From positions 1,364,001 to 1,428,000 of the forward strand of contig JAFREQ010000048.1 in NCBI GenBank assembly GCA_025331565.1: 64,000 bases of DNA. The letters are read 5' to 3'. Positions 49,791-61,300 of this stretch are shown piece by piece. Position 1 is the first letter of the stretch. Every line of letters starts with the position of its first letter. The notes under the pieces are model-generated. The model was given only the letters and a program-made list of their open reading frames with translations. It searched no databases and was not told the DNA's origin. Source of the DNA: Holacanthus passer (lineage: Eukaryota; Chordata; Actinopteri; Pomacanthidae). Made by a program: the position numbers and the translations under genes.

Positions 49791-52700
49791 AGTGCTACTG
49801 AACAACAGATGAGATCAGTGTAAAAGATGTGACGCGTCACAGTTCATTGATGCTCTGACAATGCTCAAACGTTTTTGCTGACTTTGAATTTACTTGTAAC
49901 AAAGCATCTAAAAACCATATAGTTTTGCTCTTAAGTCGGCTGTCTCTGCTTTTGTGTGCTTTTCATGGGCAACGAGGTTGTGTTAACACAGACACTTCAC
50001 TAATACGTCCACCGTTTTGGTCAGACTGAAATGTCTCAACAACTGTTCGGATGGGTTGCCATGAAATTTTGTAGAACAGATGTTCTGGTTCCCAGAGAAT
50101 GAATTCTACTGACTCCAGAGAACCCCTGGGTTTTTATAGCACCATCACAAGATCAAAAAGTCTGCTTATCCTGTGAAATATCTCAGCATTTAAATTCATG
50201 AATCCAAATGACTTTGGTGATGACTTGTCTTCTTGAGCTTGACATTTGTGGTTTTGAGTGAAATGTCTCAACAATGGATTGATGGAAATTTGGTTCAGAC
50301 ATTCATGTTCCCCTTAGGATGAATAGTAATAACTTTGATCCCTTAACCTTTGCTTTAGTGGTCAGGTAATGAGAGCTGTACTGAATACTAAGCATTACTG
50401 TATACCTGCTAAACATCAGCATGTTAGCATAACATTAGCATATAGCTCTAAGCACCACTATGGCTCAGTACAGCCTCACAGAACTGCTAGCATGGCTGCA
50501 GACTCTGAGCCTTGTTGCTTCAAAAATGACTCGGACAATGAATTGATTATCAAAATGGATAAATCGACAAATCAATTCAGCCCTAACAGATAAAACAAGT
50601 AGTAGATCATTGACCACTTCAGTAAGTTGTTCTTCGTATGGTTCTCTGCCAGGTTCTGACATGAGAGACAACACTATCTAAAGTGTGTCCAAAGACAAAA
50701 AGCAGCTGGCAGCTGTGAGGTGTTTGGGGAAAGATGTTTGTAAGGTGAGTAATATTAGCCGCTTCAGAGGCCTGAGAACTTTAACAATGTGAGGTTAGAT
50801 CTGTCTCAGACTGTTGGTCATGTGCGTTGTCTGGCACAAAAACCCACATCCTGCTTATGCTTGTGCTTTGAGACAAACTATATCTGTCCTGGAATTTGTT
50901 TCTTTCAGATAAATACTAAAGCTGGAGTGTGTTTGTGTTGATCAGCACTGACTCAAAAACTTGATAACGCAAGCTTTCCCCCTTTACTGTATCTCTGCTT
51001 CCGCCCATCTCCATCCCCTCACTTTGTTTTCACTGTCCACGTCCCTCCTTCAGTCCTCTATACTTCTCCCTGTAGACTCAGAGCTGGCAGCTGGGCCGGT
51101 GAGTGGACCGAGGCTCTGGAAAGAAAACTGGACCAGGAAATGAGGTTTCCAGTGGCTCCACAGATAAAAGCGCCTTTATCTTCTAGCCAGGCAGGAAAAG
51201 ACATTATCACCCTGACAACAAGGGACCTACCTTACTTGGAGTAATAGGTCTATCCCTGGGAGATACAAACATGAATGCACACACACACACATGCACTTCC
51301 TCTGGGTTGTTCCCATATCTGCTGCAGAGTTTCCCTTCCCGTTATTGACAACAGCCAAAGATCCAGGCTGTTGTTTGAGTGAAAGCTCCTCTGTTTACTT
51401 TAGAGAGACAGACAATCTGATTATCTGAGTAAGAAAGTGCTGTAGGTGTCTGAGGCTAGATCGAGGCAGACAATATGACACACACAAACGTACAAAATTT
51501 TACTGAAGTCTTCTAGCTCTGAATCTCCTTCCAGTACCGTTCAGGTCTTGAAGCAGACTACAGGAAAGAGGCAGAGGATTTTCAGGGTTTGGACAGGACA
51601 CAAGCCTGCAGCTCCACAAGCCTCGCTACCCAGCAAGCCTCTCACTTCCCACTCATCACGTACTGGAATTTCATTTAGGCAATTGGCTCTCCGTGTTGCA
51701 CCTCTCACTCGCCAAGGTGGGGAATTCTTTCCCCTCGCTAATGGAACGTCATTCTCATTTCCAGAGTGAGGTGGATGAAAGAGAGAGAAGTGGCGTCCCG
51801 CTGGGGGAAAATAGCTTTTGCATCCCGGGACTCAAAGGACTGCGGCGATGGCTTGTCACCCCCAGTAGGTGGGAAATGTCATGAGATGGCTTCCCGCTAG
51901 TGTTTTTGGCTCTGATACACAAGCCTACTGAGTTTATAGTGCAGGTGTTTGCACAGGCAGTTACTGTATAAGTAAAACCGTTTGGGAAGGTGGCTGCTTA
52001 CCTGCTTGGTATCTGTTTTCTAAGTTGTCTTGATTTTAACACTGTCTTTACTTTGTGTTGTTTATTTGAATAATAAGAGATAGAGCTTAAATGAAAAGTT
52101 TCTCCTGATGGTGGCACAAAAGGAAAGATCCGTGATTGTCCACAATTGAAAGGGTTCATCCTCTGAAGAACATGCTGAGTGCATTTCTTGGGAATGCCAT
52201 TTCCTTATTTCTTGCATCGTTGGCAGTGGGAGCTTCCTCACGGGAACAATCATGGAATCACCCTCTGAGGACCATGAATATTCTTACTAAGTTACATTGT
52301 CGAGATATCTTGCTTTGGACCAAGGTATAGGACGGACAAAACAAACCAGACATCCCTTCATGTACCCCACCACGTCAGTGTAAATAAGTTTGCACAAATC
52401 AGTATTTTGGATCAAATGATTATGTGTAATTTGTAAGATGTCACTTGTACTCGTACCCACAGATCACCCAACTCAGCAGTTCAGTCTTTTGGCTTATTGG
52501 TTTTCTCCTAACTCTGCTCACATCAATCGCCTTTACCTGTGCAGCAGCAAGTTAGCAGCTAGATGGTGACATTGTGGAGTATTTAGCAGCTAAAACGCCA
52601 GATATTTTTTACAAGAGTCAGTCCAGACCACAACAGAGCTAAAGGCAGAGTGAATATTGGACTTTTTTTTCAGTGTGGCCAGAAACACAACTCCAAATGA

Positions 52701-54169
52701 ATGCTAATGTTGGTCTGTGTGTGAGTAGAAAATTGTTTGCTGACACATTCAACAGAACACACTGTCCCATGGAGAAAAATAGCTCTATGCACCACATGAC
52801 AAAAGCTCTAAATGACCTTACGACAGACAGGACAATGAGACATGATAGATAAGGCTTATGACTAAACTGCATCTCCAAAGGTTAAATTTCATATCAACAT
52901 GAACAACCAGTTATTTGTACAAGGAAACAATCTCAGCCTGCTGGTTCTTGATAAGACTGGAGTTGCTGCTCATGCCAGCTGACTAACCTTTCAACCTCAT
53001 CAACGTCTTATGTGCCATCCAATGAGGTGCTTGCCATTATTGAAGATGCCATGAGGCTTGGCTCTAGTTTTTATGAAAAAATTCAGAAAAATTGTTCTTC
53101 AGTTAAATATAGCATACTGAGGTCTGAGGCAATTTAAAACTTATTCCAAGTTGCCTTAATTGACAGTGAACTTGATCAGCATTGATAGTGATTTCAGAAC
53201 TTGTAATGTTTGAGTTTCTCTATGACAGTGACAAGAAAATGTATGCATGCTCAGTGGAAGTCATGCTCATCAAACCTGGCAAACTTGTTGACCTCATTTG
53301 CACTAATTACCCCCTGAGGAGGCCCCTCTCCAGTGGTACCACAGTCAGTGAGCTTCAGACTGACAGTGCAGACAGCCTTTCTGTTGTTTTCCTGAACGTT
53401 CCCCTCCATTTTATCCTTATATTCCCTCTTGACTTTTCTCTGTGCGCATCTGATCGTAACCCTGTTGGGACCAGCTGCCTTATTGGCCCCTGATGGCAAA
53501 TGCAGTTTTTTTCGATGTTAAATATGAAGCTGTTCTTGATATTAGCTTTATATATTCCAATATTTTTATCATTTGCCGTGCTTTTTAACAAGTACAGGAT
53601 GTAAGTCAGTGTGACTGTGTGTGTGCTGGTTCAGCTAGTTTAAAAAAAACAAAAAAAACAGCAGGCGCACCTCTGGTGGTTGACCTCTGGTCAAGTGGCC
53701 TTCTGCAGTGTTGCCAGGTTGGTTCAAAACATCATTATTAGCCAGAACCCTAACCCTAACCCAGCATATGAATATTAAATAAAGATAAGAAAAACATGCA
53801 CAATATGACACTCAGACCAAAAATGGCAACCAATCTAACTTTTACCAACATAATCCATCCTAAAGTTGCATAATTGGGTGGAAAATTGTCCAATCAGGTC
53901 ACAGATGTGGTGTAAACCAATCGGGGGCTGTGACAAAAGCTGAACATTACACACATCGCACAGAAAAGTATCCTACGTCCCACAAAGACTGTGGACAGCA
54001 CCTTTTCAGTAGCACATTTCTGAAATAATGTATGATTTATGTGAGAGATGACTGAAATTTACATACGTACACAACAAAAACGATTTTTCATCAAAATATG
54101 TATTCCACAATTGGAACTGCAGGAGTGGTGATGTCCCAGCACCCACGGACCACACGCCATCACACCTCT
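49791..54169. other. Intergenic; one teleost repeat, no gene recognised
   Basis: A recognisable interspersed repeat lies at about 50005-50510. The rest is unassigned. The open frames at 51548-51884 lie in one of the less AT-rich patches but show no splice context or known motif. A telomere-like CCCTAACCCTAACCC is at 53749-53763. Human TPO lies near PXDN, but I saw no peroxidase-like segments on either strand here. Confidence 0.65.
50005..50510 (+). mobile_element. Teleost interspersed repeat with internal duplicated module
   Basis: Two related modules, GAAATGTCTCAACAACTG at 50029 and GAAATGTCTCAACAATGG at 50261, are each followed by a 'TTCATGTTCCC' or 'TTCTGGTTCCC' word and an AGGATGAAT- or GAATGAATT-like word. 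It closes with CATCAGCATGTTAGCATAAC and CAGCCTCACAGAACTGCTAG. I know this combination from an abundant unclassified teleost repeat; the class is not assigned. Confidence 0.65.
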
Positions 54170-54441
54170 GTTTCATCCAGACCTGATTATTGTAATTTCT
54201 GGTCTTGCCAGTATCAAAAGTCTTCAGATGGGTCAGAATGCTGCAGCTAGAATCTTTTGACCATATTAGACTCATATTAGACTCATTAGTGTTCCTTCAT
54301 TGGCTCCCTAACCATGTCAGACTTTAAGGTGCTTCTGATGACTTACAAAATTGTAAATTAGAAAACCACTGCTGTAAATTTCCTAAAAAACCTCTACATC
54401 TCTCCAATCCTCTGTTTGTTTATGTCCCACAAGCATAACTG

Positions 54442-54474
<33 letters not shown>
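54442..54474. repeat. (TC)n microsatellite
   Basis: About fifteen TC units inside the LINE relic. Confidence 0.9.
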
Positions 54475-54624
54475 AGGTTTCTCCTCTTTGTCCTTTCTTT
54501 ACCCTCAGGCTTCTCTGTACTATACCATCAGCCGTCCTGGGACCTCTCTCACTCCCTTGGCTGTTGGTGCCTCATTCCAGATGTTCTGGATCTGGATCTT
54601 TGTATCCAGGAGATTCAGCCTGTG

Positions 54625-54627
<3 letters not shown>

Positions 54628-54680
<53 letters not shown>

Positions 54681-54682
54681 TC
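54628..54682. repeat. (TC)n microsatellite, longer, once interrupted
   Basis: A TC array interrupted once near 54664-54668. Translation gives artificial Ser-Leu or Arg-Glu runs. Confidence 0.9.
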
Positions 54683-55120
54683 CTCTATGTGTGTCTGTTC
54701 TTTTCTCCTACCTGTGTGAATGGTATATGAGTTTTGCCTCCTGTGTGTTTGTGTAGTCTGTCCTCTTCCAGGTTTCTGTGATGGAGAGGAGGTGGTGTGG
54801 CTCACATCCTATCTGTTTGTTGACACCTGAAGTCGCTCGGCGTCCTCCCCAATACACTCTTCATATATGTTTACAATCTATTTATAACTTTATCATTCTG
54901 TTTGTCCATAATGTAACTTTACTATGTTTATTCTGCACAAACAACATCTATTGCACGTCTGTTGGTCCTGGAAGAGGGATCCTTCCGCTGTTGCTCTTCC
55001 TGAGGTTTTTTCCATTTTTTTCCATGTTGGAGGGACTTTGTAGGGATTTTTTCCTTAACTGGGCCCAGGGTCTAAGGATAGAGGGTGTTATATACTGTAC
55101 AGATTGTCAGATTGTAGCTC

Positions 55121-56498
55121 ATCATTATCTTCTAAAGTCCTCGATTACTTATCAGGTAGTTCCTGACTCATTCCTTAGTTACTACTCTCAATTTTATTAC
55201 TCTTATTACTCTTAATTTTATATTATTTATTATTGTTTATAATGATGCTTTGGTATTGTGGGATGGAACCTTGAGGGGTCACTAACAAAGTTTTGGACTT
55301 ACAATGATAATTTAATACCATTGGCACCTTGCTGTGATTGACATTTTTGACTTCCTCATAGATGCACACATGTACACTCAGCTTCAGTATCTGTTCACAC
55401 TCATGGTTTAGCTAGTAATGGTATAGATGTTTATTTACAGTAGCCTGCAGTAAATATGTGGCTGCGTGTATGTTAATGCATGTGAATGTATTGGTCTGTA
55501 GTTCAGCACTTGCTACACTTCCATGCCTGCGTTCCTCTTTCCTCTTCAGTCCCTGATGTAATTCTCAGCTTTTGTTGTTTCCAACTCCTAACGTTTAAGT
55601 TACACTAATTTGATTTACGGCTGTAACTCGGCGCCAAATAGAGTGCTACATTTGACCCCTCTCCCACTGGGAGGACTCTCTCCCCCGTATGAAAATACCA
55701 AACTCCTTTCCCAGGTCTATTAACTGTAATTGCCAAAACAGAATGGATCCTGTTGCTGAAGTATAGAAAAACAGGTCAACAGATAAGAGGAGGAAAGTTA
55801 TCTTCAGCGTCACGCAGCATAGATACGAATATGTGTGTCTGTGTGTGAGCACCGGGCGAGTTGTGAGTTGAGAAGAACATACAGATCCTACAAAGTAATT
55901 GTTGCTGATAGAAAGCCAAGCTAATCTCATGTGAGGACTGGCTGAGCGCTGGCAGATGACTGACTGGCAGATGGGATGACTCAGTGCGTGACCGACTCCC
56001 TGGTTGATTTGCCTGCATTCCTCAGTGGACACCAGCGGGGTACAGTCTGACCCAGCGTGATAATCCCCTCGCTGCCAGGACCCCTAATCAGCTCTCCTCT
56101 AGACCTGAAATGGGCTAGCTAATGGGGAAGCCAACCTGACACAGTGAAGGAATGTATGTTCACACGCACGCAAGCACATACACACTCGCTGCTGTGCCAA
56201 AAAGAAGATCTGTCTGCAAAACATCTACACTACATATTCCCAAATGAAATCTATTGAGGACAAGATAAATTCACTTGGCAGGCGTATTTTTCCCAGAGAT
56301 TGGGAAATTTTAGTTTGAGGTGTTTGAAAAGTGCATGAAATTACCATAACCGACAAGAGAGAATTGGATACACAATACACCTAATATGACATCCAGTATC
56401 TCTGAGGAGGGACGAGCCAAGACTCAAAACAAAAGGGAACTCCTTTCTGTTGTGATTGTCAAGATACGAAATCAAATCTTTAAGGACTGCTGTGTGCT

Positions 56499-56543
<45 letters not shown>

Positions 56544-57184
56544 CTGCAGTAACTAATACCTATTATTACCTCGATGCTCACATTAAATACACAGCTGTGT
56601 ATTGCAGGACATCCTGTCAGTCGCATCCGGTGGGGTTAACCACTAAACATTCCTGTTTTTGCATGTGTTGCAATGTATGAACTTCTGCACAGGTGAGCAC
56701 TTACAGTATTTGGAGGGAGACACAAACATTAAAAGCATCACATGGACATAACGTGTTGGAATAGATAGAAGAGCTAAAAGACTGTAAAACCTCAACCAAC
56801 TACAAAGACTTGCTAATGCTGCAACAAGGAGATTCCTCACTGGCTTCTCATCCACAAACACAGCTAAATGTGTCAGAATGTACGACCAAGCCGGTGGTAG
56901 TGCTACCGGAGATTGAAGCCCATATCTCTACAGTGGTTGGTGAGAACTTTATCCCTGCCACACCCCAGTGCCATAAACAATTGTCTATGAAGATGCCAGG
57001 CTACGGACAGATAGATGAATCAGATTATGTTTCTCATACAAGATACAATTGTTCTTATTTGTGAGCTTTGAGGTTCAGTCAAAATTTGGCAACTCAAAAT
57101 CACTATGAAATTTCAATCTTTCAGTACATTTAACCACAGAAAAGTTGAAAGGTCTTACCATTCTAATTCCAATTCAGTGGACCT
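55121..57184. other. Intergenic; TG microsatellite, no gene
   Basis: No gene recognised. A long TG repeat lies at 56502-56542. The 84-codon frame at 56810-57064 is next to the RTE relic and may be transposon-derived, but no motif was identified. Confidence 0.65.
56502..56542. repeat. (TG)n microsatellite
   Basis: About twenty TG units. Confidence 0.95.
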
Positions 57185-57507
57185 TGTTTAGGCATCTTGG
57201 AGATATGGACATTGCCGATGACCTAACCACCTTTGCCGCCAACTACCACGACATATGCAAGAAAAGAGAGAAATAGGTCTCAACATAAACTTCAAACGGA
57301 ATCATTTTAAATAAATGGTCAGCCACTTGAGTTTGTGGAGAACACTTATTTAAGCAGCAAGAACAACAGGACACAGACGGACATTAAGACAACATTGCAG
57401 AGAGTCCATCTATAATCTATGCAATACAGCTCCCTCTATACCAGCAGTGTCAAGTCCATCCTAAGGTACGGTTCTGAATTCCTCTCAGATGGTCTGTTGG
57501 TAACCAC
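57185..57507 (+). mobile_element. RTE-like LINE reverse-transcriptase relic
   Basis: Short pieces of the palm and thumb region of an RTE-type reverse transcriptase are readable: DIADDLTTFA (A-D-D-L codons at 57214-57225, the catalytic Y/FADD box with Ile in place of the aromatic residue), then GLNINFKRN, then in another frame NGQPLEFVENTYL (57314-57352), and YTSSVKSILRYGSEFL (57437-57484). At least one frameshift and several stops separate them. It ends abruptly at the hAT-like element. Confidence 0.7.
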
Positions 57508-58330
57508 CAGTGGTGGGTAGTACCGCGTTACATTTACTCCGTTACATGTACTTGAGTATTTTTTTGATAAATTGTACTTTTAAGAGTAGTTATTTTGCAG
57601 AATACTTTTACTCTTACTCGAGTAAATTTGTGAGAAAATATATGTATTTACTCCGTTACTTTGGGCTACATGTTTGTCGTTACATTAATTTATCTATAAA
57701 TAAATTGAGATGAGCTCAGACGCAGCTCTGCAGCTCTGCAGCTCTCGGCTGAGGGACACATCCTTAACCAATCACAGCAGCAGCACCGCAGGTGGACGGA
57801 GGTGTGCCCGCCCCTCCACGGCCCTCCTTCACCTCACTGTAGCTCAACAACATGGTAGAAGATGAAACGCCGGCGTCTCACCGAGCTAGCCGGCTAACCC
57901 GCTGGTACCGGCCGTACCGGCCGGTTTCGGCGCCGGTTACGCTACTTTAATAAGCCGGCGTAATGTTATATGTGAACATTTCAGCCTCCAGCCGATCACA
58001 GTCAGTCAGTTAAAATTTCTGTTTCAGCAATAATATAAATATAAATAATAACGTTTGAGATCATACACCGTCAAATTTGATGTTACTGTTTAGCTTCAAG
58101 CTAAACTCCTTTGACCAACGGGTCAATGTCTCAGCTGATGTCAGTGGAAACAGTTTTTGTTTTTGAAGTAATAAATTGCATCTGAAGTTACTCACTACTT
58201 GAGTAGTTTTTTTACGAGGTACTTTTTTACTCTTACTCAAGTACTTATTTTTATGAGTACTTTTACTTCTACTTGAGTCATTATATTATAAAGTAAAAAT
58301 ACTTTTACTTGAGTACCGTTGTTGAGTACC
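57508..58330. mobile_element. hAT-like non-autonomous transposon with CpG-rich core
   Basis: Starts CAGTGGTGGGTAGTACCGCG and carries many copies of TACTTGAGTA, ACTCCGTTAC and TTTTACTC words. The right part holds the same words in inverted order up to about 58330 (TTTTACTTGAGTACC). Such termini characterise teleost hAT elements. The centre (57719-57965) is much richer in GC and CpG and includes a short ATG frame that stops after about 30 codons. The right terminus lacks the expected CCACCACTG, so it looks damaged. Confidence 0.7.
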
Positions 58331-61300
58331 GTCATCATGTCCTGCAGCTGATTTAAAATTAAGGGCCTCTAATGGTTTACTTTTACTTTTAAACCACTAA
58401 CATGGTTTAACAGGCTTAAGTTTACTTTGACATTACACTAACGCTCCATTACAGCTGCAATAGCACAGCAGAGGGGAGCAGATCAGAACAGTGGGACTCT
58501 TGTCTGTTGGATGAAGGTATCAACAGGAATGTGAGAGTGTAACATAAATCTAAAATACTTCAACATTGCACAGAAAAGAATAAAACAGTCTGTCGAAATA
58601 CGAAATGGCTTTTTTTCTGACCGTGCATCGTGGGTGAGGACCGCCACAGTTCGGCCCTGCACTTAAACTGAAGCATAATACTGCGGTTACCTCCCGCTGT
58701 GAAGATGTTGTGGAAATACAAATGAATGCAGTTTGCTGTGACTAAAGCATTGAATGTCATACTGTTAAAATGACTGGAAGCTTGTTAAGGCCTGAAAGGT
58801 CGCACTCTGCCAATAAGGAAAACAGACAGGATATCACTGGCAGGCAATGGTGCATAAATAGAGTGTTTGACTGTGCCTGCAAAAGGCAACACACATACTG
58901 TATGTCCAGTTATACTCCAGGTTTCACAGGTTATTGCTCTTTTAGCCTCATTTCCAATTAAACTGTTAAGTGGTTTATGAAGTGTCCTATGTAGCACAAC
59001 CCCACAGGTCACACTAATGTAGTTCCCATTCCATTGACTTTCCCATTAACAGTCCACAGGGAGAGATAACCTCAAGTACTCACTCACAGTATAATCTTGA
59101 GCGAAAGAGTTCTCGACTCTCAGAATTCTTGCTGCTGTCATATCTGAATCTGCATAGCATATTCAAGCATTTCCAATCAGCTTATCCAAAATGAGCAAAT
59201 GAGTAATGGACTAAAGTCTAGCATGATTATGGTAGAATGAAAAACATTCCTCTCTGATGTTTTGAAGGTCAGGAGTCTGGACAAGTTATACAACTAAACT
59301 ATAGACCATTGTTCACCAACATCTGGTAAATGCCTTGCTATGTACAAACAAAGGTAGTCACAATGAATGCACACAAGGAGATGAACAAACACACATTTAG
59401 CACAGTCATCCCTGCCCTGGCTGAAATACTATCCTGAAATACTGAAAGTATGAAGGGCAACAAGACAATATGCCATGCTGCTACAATAGAGCCCTTCAAC
59501 AGCAATGACTCTTGGGAGAATGAATCACACGATAATTGTGGTATAGGAGTCAAAGGAGTGACTTCATTATCAAATACCAGATGTTTAGCACAATATACTC
59601 AAATGTGGTTAAGAGATACCCCTCATGGAAGGCATCAAGGATACACTTTGACTAAATTTATCCTCAAAGCAGAACCCTTCTTATTTACTGCGGCGCCAAA
59701 GATGGTGCTGCCTTGTTATGGCACGTCCATAACATGTGAAACTGAAAGAGGGTATCTGGAATGAGCCTGAGGCTAAAGGTCTCTAAATCATCACAGTAAA
59801 ATGGTCTTTTACAAGTCGACGTTCCTCTGAAGATGAATGGATGGTCATACATCACTTGATGCCACAATTCCTGACCAGGGGTGACTGGTTCAAATCAACA
59901 AAGAAGCTGCTTATATCTGTGTCCCGTCCCTCCAAAACTACCACCTAAGTCAGAAATTCTGATCACTATGTAGGCTTCCGTTTTTACAGCTGACATTTTA
60001 ACTTGACATAGCAGAAAGGGCACAGGTGTAATTAATGACCTTAAGAATGGCTTAGATCCAGTGAAACATTGCAGTGAACTAGCTTTCACATTGCCAAGGA
60101 CCTGGAAATGGCCATCACTGAAGTTAGTAATTACACCAGTGCTTTGCAAAATGTTTGTCAGGAAAAAGGCCTGTTGTTGCCTGATGTTTTTTACTGTTGT
60201 GGCATCCAATTTTCTATTTAATTTTGACTGTACTATCCAAAAATGTTATTTGGACTGTGCAGTGAAATTGCACTGCTTGAAGGCCCTGCACACTCACACA
60301 GGTGTTTGAATCTGTGCATGCTGATTGGACGTCTGCTCAGGTTGAAGGTGAGCAGAGCTGCACTGCACCAATAGGAATGATAAGGTGTCATTTGTCCCTC
60401 CCTGATTCTACAAGGATCACAGGTGAGTGAGGAAGATGCCAATCAAAAACATTGCACACTCTCACACAGTCCTGAGAAAAGAAATGAAATATACAATGAT
60501 GCCTTTAAATACTGTGGGTAATAGGCAACTGAACCCAAAAGCAGACACCAACACACAGGTAGGGTTAAAGCACAGTTACATTGGTTTTACGAGCATAAAT
60601 CAACACAGGTAGGCATGTTGGATCAGCAGGAGGTGAAAAAGTAACAGGCTGTGACTGATTGCTGATGAGGGGCAGTTGGGTGAGCAGGTGACTGGGTCAG
60701 GAGGAAAGTCTTTAGAGTGCAGCAACTGGGCAGGTGTTGAATAAAATAATCTGGAATACTTGGAGTGGACTGTGTCTGATAGATTTCTGTGTCTAAAGGG
60801 TAAGTAGAGGAATGCATTGTAGGATCTTCTTCCTCTGAGGAACAATCATCCTTTTCATTAAAGCTAAAACCAAGAATCTTAAATAGCTCATCTAAAATTA
60901 TAAAGAGCAGATATAAACCTTCTAGAAAAATAAGGAGACTGCCTGCACATCTATAATGATCAAAATGATTTTTTATCAAGTTTTTAATAGACCTGTCTCA
61001 TAGTATAACAAAGAACATTACTAATAAGGATTATGCATGCTGGTTTCTTACTGGCATGATGGACTGTGACACCTAAATGAACCATCATTAATCATTACTG
61101 TTACACCTGTCACTTACACCTGTGCTCTTCCTTCTATGAAAAGCCCACGAGAAAGTGTTTCAGTATTTCACAACATTTTCTGGCATTTTAATACATACAT
61201 ATTGCAAAATTGCACAATGTAATGACATTCCTGTTTTTGGGTTCTGCTGTGTCCTGTGAGACACACATGCACTTAGAGTTCATGTATTGATGCTTTTGAT

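Larger units (their letters stand above)
54170..55120 (+). mobile_element. L2-like LINE relic, 3' end
   Basis: Starts with a decayed C-terminal reverse-transcriptase region: a D-Y-C-N codon run at 54184-54195, CAGAATGCTGCAGCTAGAAT and TCATTGGCTCCCTAACC (a W-L-P-like site). Two TC microsatellites follow. The 3' part (54961-55110) has GAAGAGGGATCCTTCCGCTG, TTGCTCTTCCTGAGG and TATACTGTACAGATTGT, a familiar teleost LINE 3' UTR. No intact frame remains. Family from memory. Confidence 0.65.

Noticed and set aside
51548..51884. Overlapping open frames as exons of another gene
   Set aside because: No conserved motif recognised and no convincing acceptor-donor pair in a consistent frame.
53749..53763. 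CCCTAACCCTAACCC as an interstitial telomere
   Set aside because: Only about two and a half units, too short to claim a chromosomal fusion or telomere relic.
59450..59764. 104-codon open frame, considered as a retroelement or envelope-like relic
   Set aside because: No diagnostic motif, no flanking long terminal repeats and no neighbouring polymerase sequence were found, so no assignment is supportable.
60623..60979. 118-codon minus-strand open frame
   Set aside because: Acidic Ser/Glu patch only; no family pattern, no splice signals that build a larger gene, and partly inside repeat-like sequence.
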